64,000 nucleotides of DNA, from the NCBI GenBank assembly GCA_016779985.1, contig JADHMP010000002.1, forward strand, positions 225,507 to 289,506. Direction: 5' to 3'. This document shows positions 44,471 to 53,267 of this stretch, piece after piece. The position numbers were made by a program, and so were the translations under genes. The first letter of the stretch is position 1; each line of letters opens with the position of its first letter. The notes under the pieces were generated by a model. That model worked only from the letters and a program-made list of their open reading frames with translations, searched no databases and was not told where the DNA came from. This DNA is from JADHMP01 sp016779985. GTDB taxonomy: Bacteria > Bacteroidota > Bacteroidia > Flavobacteriales > Flavobacteriaceae.

Positions 44471-46882
44471 TTGAAAATATCCTATAACGGCCTAAGAGAA
44501 TTCATAAAAACTGACCTATCTATAGAAGAAATAGCAACCCTACTAACCAATCTAGGACTAGAGGTTGAGGGCACTGAGACCTATGAGTCGGTCAAAAATA
44601 AACTAGATGGAGTTGTGGTGGGAGAAGTGCTTTCTTGTGAACAACATCCTAATGCAGATAGACTAAAAATAACGACAGTTAAGCTTGCATCAGAAATAGA
44701 TCCTGTTCAAATTGTTTGTGGTGCACCAAACGTAACTAAAGGCCAAAAAGTAGCCGTTGCCAAAGTAGGCACAACCCTTTATGGTAATTCGAATGAACCC
44801 TTTAAAATTTCAAAAAGTAAAATACGGGGAGAAATTAGCATGGGTATGATTTGTGCAGAAGATGAATTGGGTATTGGTGATAGCCATGACGGAATACTCG
44901 TTTTAGATGCTGACTTGGAAATAGGAACACCTTGTCAAGAGGTCTTTGACATTGTAACCGATACTGTTTTTGAAATAGGTTTAACTCCTAATCGCGCAGA
45001 TGCCATGAGTCATTTTGGTGTGGCTCGAGATTTAAAAGCAGCTTGTATTATCAATAAAATTCCCTTTGAATGGATGACACCTGAAGTGAGTGTTTTTCAT
45101 GTAGACAATACTCAAAATCAAATAAATGTTGAAGTAGAGGCGACAAAGAAAGCACCTCTTTATTACGGTCTAACAATAAGTGAAATTGAAATTGGCCCCT
45201 CTCCCAAATGGATCCAGCATCGACTCAAAGCCCTTGGGATGAACCCAAAAAACGTGGTAGTAGATATCACTAACTATGTGATGTTTGAATTAGGCCAGCC
45301 TTTGCACAGTTTTGACGCTGATAAAATCAAAGAAAAAATTATTGTAAAGACACTAGATGAAGGAACAACATTCACTACGCTTGATGATCAAGAAAGAAAA
45401 TTGAGTGATGAAGATTTAATGATCTGTGATAGTGAAAATCCTCTTTGCATAGCGGGTGTATTTGGAGGAAAAGAATCTGGTATAGACAACAATACAAAAA
45501 ATATTTTTTTAGAGAGTGCCTATTTTGACCCTGTAAGCATTCGGAAAACGGCTAAGAGTCATGCACTAAATACAGATGCATCCTTTCGGTTTGAACGAGG
45601 AGTGGACCCAGAAATTGGCCTTTATGCTTTAAAAAGAGCAGCTTTATTAATTAAAAAATACGCAGGAGGATTAATCAGTAGTGATATTCAAAATGAAGCG
45701 AAAAACGTCCCAACCTCTCATTCGATATTTTTGAACTATGCCACCTTATATCAAACACTAGGATTTGAATTTCCAAAAGAAACATTAACTTCTATTCTAA
45801 ATGCTCTAGAAATTGAAATCAATAACGTTTCAAAGGAGGGGCTTGCACTTTCAGTACCCCCTTATCGGGTGGATGTTACAAGACCAGCAGATGTGATTGA
45901 AGAAATTTTACGTTTATATGGTTATAACCAAGTCCCTGACGCCCCTCTTCGTTTTAATACCCAAGCCAAATACAATTGGAAAAACTCGCAAAAGCTTGAA
46001 AACGAAATAAGTAACATACTTTGTGGCATGGGATTTTTTGAAATCCTTACCAATTCTCTGAGCTCTCCGGACTATCGAGAAGAAAATTTAGCGGCTGTTC
46101 AATTGCTCAATCCATTAGGTAGAGAATTGTCAATGATGCGTCAATCACTCATTTTTAATGCGATAGAAGTAGCTGCTTTTAATCTTAAGCGGCAGCAAGA
46201 GCAAATAAAACTATTTGAGTTTGGCACTTGCTATCATCAATCGAAAGAGTCTTACATTGAGTCTAAACGATTGAGCCTCACTCTCGCTGGTTCTCCTTTT
46301 TCAGAACATTGGAATGTGAATCAAGCCCCTGATTCTTTTTTCTATTTAAAAAATGCTGTTGAACAAGTATTCAAAGCTCTAGGCCTTGTCAATTTTTCTA
46401 CAAAAAAACAAAGTCATAAGAATTATGAAAACTGTCTTGCCTATGAAATTGATGGATTAGCCCTTGGCTATCTTGGCAAAGTTGCAGGAACAATCACTAA
46501 AATATTTGATATAGATCAAGACTTATTTTTTGCTGAATTAGCTTGGGATGTTATGACTGAAAAAGCCTTTCACACTCCTCTTACCTATAAGGAAATACCC
46601 AAGTTTCCAATTGCAGTGAGAGACCTTGCACTGGTTTTAAACCCCCCTGTTTCTTTTAAACAAATTGAAGCCCTGGCGCTACAAACAGAAAGAAATATTT
46701 TAGAAGAAGTCTCACTTTTTGATGTCTATGAAGGCAAGGGTTTGCCAGAAGGAAAAAAATCGTATGGCATTCGTTTTCACTTCAGAGATTCACAAAAAAC
46801 GCTCACTGACAAACAGATAGACAAAAGCCTTCAGCGTATTTTTAACATATTTGAAAAAGAATTACAAGCTCAGTTGCGATAG
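44471..46882 (+). CDS. pheT: Phenylalanyl-tRNA synthetase beta subunit
   Basis: An 803-residue subunit of the alpha2beta2 enzyme. Domains in order: tRNA-binding EMAP-like fold (about 40-155; VVVGEVLSCEQHPNADRLKI), B3/B4 editing domain (about 210-390; GLTISEIEIGPSPKWIQHRL), B5 (about 405-475; PYRVDVTRPADVIEEILRLYG), catalytic-like B6/B7 and the C-terminal FDX-ACB anticodon domain (about 710-803; FPIAVRDLALVL). The start is TTG at 44471, which gives the family-typical MKISYNGLREFI; no ATG fits. The alpha subunit (pheS) is elsewhere. Confidence 0.97.
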   Translation: MKISYNGLREFIKTDLSIEEIATLLTNLGLEVEGTETYESVKNKLDGVVVGEVLSCEQHPNADRLKITTVKLASEIDPVQIVCGAPNVTKGQKVAVAKVGTTLYGNSNEPFKISKSKIRGEISMGMICAEDELGIGDSHDGILVLDADLEIGTPCQEVFDIVTDTVFEIGLTPNRADAMSHFGVARDLKAACIINKIPFEWMTPEVSVFHVDNTQNQINVEVEATKKAPLYYGLTISEIEIGPSPKWIQHRLKALGMNPKNVVVDITNYVMFELGQPLHSFDADKIKEKIIVKTLDEGTTFTTLDDQERKLSDEDLMICDSENPLCIAGVFGGKESGIDNNTKNIFLESAYFDPVSIRKTAKSHALNTDASFRFERGVDPEIGLYALKRAALLIKKYAGGLISSDIQNEAKNVPTSHSIFLNYATLYQTLGFEFPKETLTSILNALEIEINNVSKEGLALSVPPYRVDVTRPADVIEEILRLYGYNQVPDAPLRFNTQAKYNWKNSQKLENEISNILCGMGFFEILTNSLSSPDYREENLAAVQLLNPLGRELSMMRQSLIFNAIEVAAFNLKRQQEQIKLFEFGTCYHQSKESYIESKRLSLTLAGSPFSEHWNVNQAPDSFFYLKNAVEQVFKALGLVNFSTKKQSHKNYENCLAYEIDGLALGYLGKVAGTITKIFDIDQDLFFAELAWDVMTEKAFHTPLTYKEIPKFPIAVRDLALVLNPPVSFKQIEALALQTERNILEEVSLFDVYEGKGLPEGKKSYGIRFHFRDSQKTLTDKQIDKSLQRIFNIFEKELQAQLR

Positions 46883-46885
46883 AAT

Positions 46886-46916
46886 TTGCGTTTGACAGAA
46901 TTACCTTGTATTTTTG
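46886..46916 (+). promoter_or_regulatory. Putative promoter of the 229-residue membrane protein gene
   Basis: TTG (46886-46888), 20-base spacer, TATTTTTG (46909-46916), a full -7 match. The -7 box ends 7 bases before ATG 46924, implying a nearly leaderless mRNA, or a start at the next ATG (46936). Confidence 0.5.
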
Positions 46917-46923
46917 TTATTAA

Positions 46924-47613
46924 ATGATTAGGAACATGCTGTTGAATTTATTACCTCCCACCAATTTAGAAACCGTTTTAAAAAACACATCCGTTGACAA
47001 TAAAACTGATGAGTCCAAGTTAGAATCCCTGTTTGAAGAGCATCAGATAAAAAAAGCAAATACGTTTACATTTGATTTACTCGAAACCGATAAGATCTAT
47101 CATATCAATGCAATAAAAAAGGTATGTGTTGATTACCGCTTGCGTTTTTTGGATTTAAAATTTTTCAAAAACACTCTCCCACAAGAAGCAAAAGATAAAA
47201 TTGAGGGATTAGAAAAACAACATAATACCTCTTTGACTGATTTAAAAGTAATGGCTCCTTCTGCCCTATTCCGTTTAGAAAGTACAGACGATCCACTTCT
47301 TTTTGTTCCTCTTGGTAATGACTATTTTTATTTGATTCATAAATGGGGTAATGATTTAAAACCGTTAAGAAAAATCAGAATGTGGCCTTTTAAGAATATT
47401 TGGAATCTACTTCTGCTCATTTTTGGTTTGAGCTTCCTAGCGACTGAATTAACACCATTAAGCCTGTTCACAAAAACTCCAGATGGGGCTTCCTATTGGA
47501 TGTTATTCTTTTTTATGTTTAAAGCATTAGCTTCTATTGTCTTGTTCTATGGTTTTGCCCTCGGAAAAAACTTTAACCCAGCTATTTGGAATAACAAATA
47601 CAACAAAGCTTAA
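46924..47613 (+). CDS. Hypothetical membrane protein
   Basis: A 229-residue protein with a mostly soluble N-terminal 155 residues (ESLFEEHQIKKANTFTFDLL, YRLRFLDLKFF, FVPLGNDYFYLIHKWG) and two C-terminal membrane helices (about 160-177 and 190-212). I do not recognise a named family. The segment YFYLIHKWGNDLKP resembles a small beta domain facing the cytoplasm. It is followed 15 bases later by a DUF2007 gene and then an SSF transporter on the same strand. Either ATG at 46924 or 46936 may be used. Confidence 0.7.
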   Translation: MIRNMLLNLLPPTNLETVLKNTSVDNKTDESKLESLFEEHQIKKANTFTFDLLETDKIYHINAIKKVCVDYRLRFLDLKFFKNTLPQEAKDKIEGLEKQHNTSLTDLKVMAPSALFRLESTDDPLLFVPLGNDYFYLIHKWGNDLKPLRKIRMWPFKNIWNLLLLIFGLSFLATELTPLSLFTKTPDGASYWMLFFFMFKALASIVLFYGFALGKNFNPAIWNNKYNKA

Positions 47614-47628
47614 CTTCTCAAACAAACA

Positions 47629-47850
47629 ATGCCCCAAAACTTAGTTAAAGTTTATACTGGTTCTTCTATAAATGTATTAGCAATTATGAACGCACTAGAA
47701 TCAGATAATATTTATCCTTTGATTAAAGATCGATCAGAATCAGCTCGACTGGCTGGATTCGGAGCCACCTCAATTATGCAACAGGAGCTTTTTGTTCCTA
47801 AAGAAGCAGAAAAGAAGACACTTGAAATTATCAGGAATCTTGATTTATGA
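47629..47850 (+). CDS. DUF2007-like small protein
   Basis: A 73-residue protein of the DUF2007 (putative signal-transducing) type. Typical elements are VKVYTGSSINVLAIMNALES and the C-terminal LFVPKEAEKKTLEII. The domain has a small ferredoxin-like fold resembling PII-type proteins; no function is proved. It sits between the two-helix membrane protein and the SSF symporter, so regulation of the transporter is a possible but unproved idea. Confidence 0.8.
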   Translation: MPQNLVKVYTGSSINVLAIMNALESDNIYPLIKDRSESARLAGFGATSIMQQELFVPKEAEKKTLEIIRNLDL

Positions 47851-47898
47851 TTTTTTCCTTATTTTGGTTTCGAAACAAAATTAATTTAATCTCCGCCT

Positions 47899-49494
47899 AT
47901 GCAATTTCTGATTTTTATGCTATTCACAGCATTAGTAGGAATAATATCTTATTTTGCTACTCGATCTACCAATGAAAAAACACAAGATGGTTATTTTTTA
48001 GGGGGTCGAAGCTTGACGGGAGTTGTCATTGCAGGCTCTTTACTATTAACAAATCTTTCTACCGAACAACTTGTTGGCTTGAATGGATCGGCCTTTAAAG
48101 AAGGGATTGTGGTGATGGCTTGGGAAACGCTTGCTGCTATTACGATGGTTGTGGCTGCACTTGTCTTACTGCCACGCTATTTAAAAGGAGGTCTCACAAC
48201 AGTGCCTCAATTTTTAGAACGACGCTACGACACAACAACAAAGTCAATTGCTTCAGTTCTATTTCTAAGTGGTTATATGGTCGTGCTTTTACCTATCGTT
48301 CTTTATTCAGGAGCAATTGCATTGATCGGTATGTTTGATTTAACCTCACTCATGGGAATCGATCAGACCACTGCACTCTATATCACCGTATGGTCTATAG
48401 GTCTTATTGGTTCGATCTATGCAATTTTTGGGGGCCTCAAAGCAGTTGCTGTTTCTGATACACTCAATGCGGTGGGATTATTAATTGGAGGGATGTTGGT
48501 GCCCATGTTTGGGTTACTCTATGTAGGCGAAGGAAATATTATACAAGGCATTGAAGTGCTAGTGGCTAACCATCCTGAAAAGTTTTTAGCCAAAGGTGGA
48601 CCAGATTCGGCTATTCCATTTGGCACCTTGTTTACGGGTATGATTTTAGTTCAGCTTTTTTATTGGGGAACAAATCAGGCCATCATTCAAAGAGCACTTG
48701 CCGCAAAAAATTTAAAAGAAGGGCAAAAAGGACTCCTCATTGCCGCTTTCATAAAAATCCTTGGTCCCATTATAGTGGTGTTGCCTGGCATTATAGCCTT
48801 GCATGTTTTTGGAGACACACTCGAAACAGGTCAGGGAGATCAATCTTATGGCCTTTTGGTCAATAGGGTTTTGCCACCAACCCTACTTGGTTTCTTTGCA
48901 GCTGTACTTTTTGGTGCCATTTTGAGTTCTTTTAATTCAGCACTCAATAGCTCGGTAACGCTATTCGGATTGGATGTCTATAAACAATATATCAATAAAG
49001 AGGCTGATGAACAAAAAGTTGTCCGATCTGGGAAAATGTTTGGTATTCTTCTTGCCCTTTTTTCTATGCTCATAGCACCTACAATTGCGAATGCACCTGA
49101 AGGTTTGTTTGGCTACTTGCAAGAAATTAATGGGTGTTATACCATACCCATTTTAACCATTATATTAGTTGGTTATATGACCAAATATGTTCCCGCCTCT
49201 GCGGCTAAAATTGCAATTTTGATGGGGTCTTTACTATATACATTTAGCCAGTTTTTCTTAAAAGATTATGTTCTTTCTAGGGGAGGAACCTATCCCCATT
49301 ACTTGCATGTAATGGCCATATTATTTACTTTCAATGTTCTTTTGATGTTAGTTATAGGGCGCATTTGGCCAAGAAAAGAAGCCTATATACAAGTGTATAC
49401 TAAACAAGTCGATATTACGCCCTGGCGGTATGTTAAACCCATTGGACTAGTCATCACCTTGATTGTGATAAGCACCTACTTTGTCTTTGCCTAA
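47899..49494 (+). CDS. Sodium:solute symporter (SSF family, SglT-like)
   Basis: A 531-residue inner-membrane Na+-coupled transporter with about 14 helices. Family segments: YFLGGRSLTGVVIAGSLLLT, STEQLVGLNGSAFKEG, GGLKAVAVSDTLNAVGLLIGG and ALNSSVTLFGLDVYKQY. The pattern is closest to the sugar (galactose/glucose) branch such as vSGLT, so a sugar or inositol substrate is likely. It shares its stop with the convergent ABC-F gene (CTAA). No catabolic genes are adjacent. Confidence 0.9.
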   Translation: MQFLIFMLFTALVGIISYFATRSTNEKTQDGYFLGGRSLTGVVIAGSLLLTNLSTEQLVGLNGSAFKEGIVVMAWETLAAITMVVAALVLLPRYLKGGLTTVPQFLERRYDTTTKSIASVLFLSGYMVVLLPIVLYSGAIALIGMFDLTSLMGIDQTTALYITVWSIGLIGSIYAIFGGLKAVAVSDTLNAVGLLIGGMLVPMFGLLYVGEGNIIQGIEVLVANHPEKFLAKGGPDSAIPFGTLFTGMILVQLFYWGTNQAIIQRALAAKNLKEGQKGLLIAAFIKILGPIIVVLPGIIALHVFGDTLETGQGDQSYGLLVNRVLPPTLLGFFAAVLFGAILSSFNSALNSSVTLFGLDVYKQYINKEADEQKVVRSGKMFGILLALFSMLIAPTIANAPEGLFGYLQEINGCYTIPILTIILVGYMTKYVPASAAKIAILMGSLLYTFSQFFLKDYVLSRGGTYPHYLHVMAILFTFNVLLMLVIGRIWPRKEAYIQVYTKQVDITPWRYVKPIGLVITLIVISTYFVFA

Positions 49495-51116
49495 GAATCA
49501 TACATTTTATTGCGTAAATCTTTTATAGAGGTATCGCTCATATAATCATCAAAAGAAGTGAGTCTATCGATTGCTCCTTTGGGTGTTAGCTCTAAAATTC
49601 GAGTGCCCAAAGATTGTGAAAAAGCATGATCACTAGTGCTACAAATAAGCGTGCCTTTATAATTATTAAGCGCATTATTGAGACCAGTTATAGATTCTAA
49701 ATCCAAATGATTTGTGGGTTCATCAAACAGAAGCACATTGGCGCGTTCCATCATCATTTTAGAAAGCATACAACGTACTTTCTCGCCACCAGACAATACA
49801 TTGCATGTTTTTAAGGCTTCTTCCCCACTAAAAAGCATCTTCCCCAAAAAACCACGAATAAAAACCTCTTCTCGTTCTTCTTCAGTTTTAGCAAATTGTC
49901 GAAGCCAATCCACTAACGAGAAGTTGTTTTCAAAATAAGAATCATGGTCTAAAGGCAAATAGGCGTTGTTAGTGGTTACTCCCCACTCTACCTTACCTTG
50001 CTCAGGCACAAATTTTCCATTCACAATCTCGTAAAACGCTGTCACAGCACGGCTATCTTTAGAATATACAATTAGCTTATCTCCTTTGGCAAGATTCAAA
50101 TTAATATTGGAAAAAAGAACGCTATCACCGATACTATAACTGAGGTTTTCTATATTTAAAATCTGGTCACCTGCTTCTCGTTCTTGCTCAAATATTAGTG
50201 CTGGATAGCGTCGGCTAGAGGGTTTGATGTCTTCTATGTTTAATTTATCGATCATTTTTTTTCTAGAAGTAGCCTGCTTAGATTTAGCTACATTTGCTGA
50301 AAATCGAGCAATAAATTCTTGAAGTTCTTTTTTCTTTTCCTCAGCTTTTTTGTTCTGTTGGGCGCGTTGTCTTGCTGCTAGTTGACTCGATTGATACCAA
50401 AAAGTATAATTCCCTGAGAAATGTGAAATTTTTCCAAAATCAATATCAGAAATATGTGTACACACACTGTCCAAAAAGTGACGATCATGTGAAACAACGA
50501 TGACAGTATTGTCATAATCTGCTAAAAATTGTTCTAACCAAACAATAGTTTCATAGTCAAGATCATTGGTGGGCTCGTCCATAATCAAAACATCAGGTCT
50601 GCCAAAAAGTGCTTGAGCCAAAAGCACTCTCACTTTTTGTTTCCCATCAAGATCTGCCATCATACTGTAATGCAAATCCTCACCTATTTCCAGGTTTGAT
50701 AATAAACTGGCTGCCTCACTTTCAGCATTCCAGCCATCCATTTCTTCATATTGGCCTTGGAGCACTCCAACACGCTCACCATCGACATCAGAAAAATCAG
50801 GCTTAGCATAAAGGCTTTCCATCTCAGATTTTAAATTAAAAAGAGGTTGATTGCCTCGAAGAACGGTTTCTAAAACAGGATAGCTATCAAATGCATTGTG
50901 GTTTTGTTCAAACACTGACATACGTTTGCCCGTTTCAAGAGAAATACTTCCCGAATTAGGCTCTAAAGCGCCTGATAAAATTTTTAAAAAGGTAGATTTA
51001 CCAGCTCCATTCGCTCCAATGATACCATAACAGTTTCCTTTAGTAAAACTTACATTTACTTCATCAAATAAAACTCTTTTGCCAAATTGAACGGATAGAT
51101 TAGATACTGATAGCAT
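49491..51116 (-). CDS. ABC-F family ATPase with degenerate second Walker A
   Basis: A 541-residue soluble twin-ABC protein of the ribosome-associated ABC-F group, nearest the YbiT type. NBD1 has Walker A GIIGANGAGKSTFLKIL, the signature-like DLDGKQKVRVLLAQAL and MDEPTNDLD. The linker is RFSANVAKSKQATSRKKMIDKL. NBD2 keeps LSGGEKVRCMLSKMM and FDEPTNHLDLES, but at Walker A (DNA about 50041-50084) reads VYSKDSRAVTAF, with no GxxGxGKS. One ATP site may therefore be weak. I set the start at ATG 51116 (MLSVSNLSVQFGKR); a further 12 upstream codons are Lys/Phe-rich and non-conserved. Confidence 0.93.
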   Translation of the reverse strand: MLSVSNLSVQFGKRVLFDEVNVSFTKGNCYGIIGANGAGKSTFLKILSGALEPNSGSISLETGKRMSVFEQNHNAFDSYPVLETVLRGNQPLFNLKSEMESLYAKPDFSDVDGERVGVLQGQYEEMDGWNAESEAASLLSNLEIGEDLHYSMMADLDGKQKVRVLLAQALFGRPDVLIMDEPTNDLDYETIVWLEQFLADYDNTVIVVSHDRHFLDSVCTHISDIDFGKISHFSGNYTFWYQSSQLAARQRAQQNKKAEEKKKELQEFIARFSANVAKSKQATSRKKMIDKLNIEDIKPSSRRYPALIFEQEREAGDQILNIENLSYSIGDSVLFSNINLNLAKGDKLIVYSKDSRAVTAFYEIVNGKFVPEQGKVEWGVTTNNAYLPLDHDSYFENNFSLVDWLRQFAKTEEEREEVFIRGFLGKMLFSGEEALKTCNVLSGGEKVRCMLSKMMMERANVLLFDEPTNHLDLESITGLNNALNNYKGTLICSTSDHAFSQSLGTRILELTPKGAIDRLTSFDDYMSDTSIKDLRNKMYDS

Positions 51117-51133
51117 GAATTTTTTTTTGAATG

Positions 51134-51141
51134 CAAACTTA
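51134..51141 (-). promoter_or_regulatory. Putative -7 element for the ABC-F gene
   Basis: Minus-strand TAAGTTTG is a perfect TAnnTTTG, 17 bases before the chosen ATG at 51116. It lies inside the longer alternative frame, which supports the shorter start. No -33 TTG at standard spacing. Confidence 0.4.
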
Positions 51142-51210
51142 AACATTTCCAAAAAATATATCCCTTCTTTTTTTAAGAAGAACTTAGAGTTTTCTGAAAG
51201 GAATTAACTG

Positions 51211-51218
51211 TATTTTTG
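51211..51218 (+). promoter_or_regulatory. Putative -7 element just before a lipoprotein gene
   Basis: TATTTTTG (full TAnnTTTG) ends 4 bases before ATG 51223. Transcription would begin at or very near the start codon, so the mRNA may be leaderless. Confidence 0.35.
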
Positions 51219-51222
51219 AAGT

Positions 51223-52608
51223 ATGAGACACTTTCTTTGGGTATTAATTATTTGTTTGATTACGCTTGGCTGTAAACTAGAAAGAAAAAGAAATAAAAAA
51301 GGGGTTTTCTTTGGTGGACAGGTCGTTCAACCCACTTCTGATTATTTGACTCTATACCAAGGGAATAATACTATAGATACCCTTTATCTGGATGTTAATC
51401 AACGCTTTGAAAAACAGTTCGATTCTCTGATGCCTGACCTATATAAATTAGAGCATGTCCCTGAATTTCAAAATGTATTATTCGAAAAAGGGGACAGTTT
51501 GTGGGTTAGATTTAATGCTACGACTATGAAAGAATCATTGGTCTATTCTGGAACTGGAGCTGCTAAAAATAATTTTTTAATGGGATTGACATTAGATCAA
51601 GAACGTGAAAACCGTTTTTTATCTAATAAATATTCACTTTCAAGTCAAGACTTTAATCAACTCATAGATTCTTTACTGATTGAAAAGAAAACACGGTGGA
51701 TGAAAATGGATTCTCTCAGTACACTTTCTCCAGTAGCTCAAAAAATTACACAAGCAGCTTATATTTATTCATACGCTACAATTAGAGAAAGATATGCACT
51801 CTTTAGGGGTACTACATGGTCTAAGGAAGAACGCAACATATTCTTTGATTTTAGAAAATACTTGAACCTGGGCGATACTGATTTGGCTTTTTTTGATCCT
51901 TATATAAATTATTTATTGAATTATGTAAATAATGAAGCACTTGAGAGTGGACAAAATTATATTCAACAAAAGCCTTCAACAACCTACAGCATTAACAAAT
52001 TAAAAGTAGTAGATGAAGACATAAAGGGAAGCTTGTTACGCAATAACTTAGCACGAGCCATAGCATTTGAAGAAATATTACGTTTTGAAAATCATGAAGC
52101 ACATGACCTTTTCTTGCAATTTTACGCTACTGTAAACAGTTCGCCTTCCTATTTTTCTGAAGTAATTTCTTTTCATAATGATATCACTCGCATGAAGAAA
52201 GGGGAAAAAATTGCTTCCATTCAATTGCAAACTACTGAAGGGGACAATATATCCAGCGATGCTTTATGGGATGATCGGCCTACAGTAATTTATTTTTGGT
52301 CTCAAAATAAAATGGGACATTACAAAAACACCATAAAAAAACTTGAATCACTACAAGTGAAATTCAGCAATTATCGATTTGTGGGAATTTGTCTACAACC
52401 CTTTAATGAGGTGGTAGACCAAGTTCAACAGATGATGCAGGTTGTTTCAGAAGACCAATTTGCCCTTTTGGATTATGAAAGAGCCTCACAAGTTTGGATG
52501 CTCACCTTGCTTAATAAAGCAATCATATTAGAAACAAAGGGCATTTTAAAAGAACCCTTTGGTAATTTTCTTGACCCTGAATTTGAAACTCTTTTAGAAA
52601 GAAATTAG
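51223..52608 (+). CDS. Lipoprotein with thioredoxin-like C-terminal domain lacking CXXC
   Basis: A 461-residue exported lipoprotein with leader MRHFLWVLIICLITLGC (Cys17). The N-terminal half has beta-rich DUF4369-like character (GQVVQPTSDYLTLYQGNNTI), followed by a helical middle. Residues about 330-455 follow the TlpA pattern of an extracellular thioredoxin (PTVIYFWSQNKMGHYKNTIK, NYRFVGICLQPFNEV). Where active members have WCxxC the sequence reads SQNKMGHY, so it cannot do disulfide chemistry. It might bind ligand or protein instead. It shares its stop with the convergent transaldolase-like gene (TTAG). Confidence 0.75.
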   Translation: MRHFLWVLIICLITLGCKLERKRNKKGVFFGGQVVQPTSDYLTLYQGNNTIDTLYLDVNQRFEKQFDSLMPDLYKLEHVPEFQNVLFEKGDSLWVRFNATTMKESLVYSGTGAAKNNFLMGLTLDQERENRFLSNKYSLSSQDFNQLIDSLLIEKKTRWMKMDSLSTLSPVAQKITQAAYIYSYATIRERYALFRGTTWSKEERNIFFDFRKYLNLGDTDLAFFDPYINYLLNYVNNEALESGQNYIQQKPSTTYSINKLKVVDEDIKGSLLRNNLARAIAFEEILRFENHEAHDLFLQFYATVNSSPSYFSEVISFHNDITRMKKGEKIASIQLQTTEGDNISSDALWDDRPTVIYFWSQNKMGHYKNTIKKLESLQVKFSNYRFVGICLQPFNEVVDQVQQMMQVVSEDQFALLDYERASQVWMLTLLNKAIILETKGILKEPFGNFLDPEFETLLERN

Positions 52609-53258
52609 TTCCCCTTTTTGTGGTCCTCAAGAAATTTGGCTAAACCTATATCAGTTAGAGGATGTTTGAGCAGTCCCTTAATGGCCGATAAAGGACCCGT
52701 CATGACATCAGACCCCACTTTAGCACAATGAATAATATGCATAGTGTGACGTACAGAAGCTGCAAGTATTTCAGTAGGATAGGCATAGTTGTCGTAAATT
52801 TCTCTGATTTCAGCTATGAGGTTCATCCCATCTGTAGAAATGTCATCCAAACGGCCAATAAATGGTGAAACATATGTTGCTCCCGCTTTTGCTGCCAAAA
52901 GGGCTTGACCTGCTGAAAAAACTAAAGTGCAATTTGTTTTGACACCTTTATTTGAAAAATATCGTAAAGCCTTAACGCCCTCTTCTATCATTGGAATTTT
53001 TACTACTATTTGAGGGTGAAGTGCAGCGAGGGCCTCCCCTTCTGAAATCATCCCTTCATAATCTACAGCAATCACTTCAGCAGAAACATCTCCCGCTACC
53101 GCTTCACAAATAGCTAAATAATGAGCAGTTATGTTTGCTGCTCCAACAATGCCTTCTTTAGCCATCAAAGAAGGGTTGGTCGTTACACCATCTAAAACCC
53201 CTAGCGCTTCTGCTTCTTTAATCTGGTCAAGGTTGGCTGTGTCAATAAAAAATTTCAT
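52605..53258 (-). CDS. Transaldolase-like fructose-6-phosphate aldolase (TalC/Fsa type)
   Basis: A 217-residue short-form transaldolase. The N-terminus MKFFIDTANLDQIKEAEALG and GVTTNPSLMAKEG are typical. The Schiff-base lysine is Lys87 in IVVKIPM. Other segments are NCTLVFSAGQALLAAKAGATYVSPF and LAASVRHTMHI. It acts either as a transaldolase in the non-oxidative pentose pathway or as a fructose-6-phosphate aldolase; the two are not separable by eye. It lies 9 bases after the SDR gene in the same direction, possibly also receiving transcripts from the SRP RNA promoter. Confidence 0.93.
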   Translation of the reverse strand: MKFFIDTANLDQIKEAEALGVLDGVTTNPSLMAKEGIVGAANITAHYLAICEAVAGDVSAEVIAVDYEGMISEGEALAALHPQIVVKIPMIEEGVKALRYFSNKGVKTNCTLVFSAGQALLAAKAGATYVSPFIGRLDDISTDGMNLIAEIREIYDNYAYPTEILAASVRHTMHIIHCAKVGSDVMTGPLSAIKGLLKHPLTDIGLAKFLEDHKKGN

Positions 53259-53267
53259 AGAGTTAGT

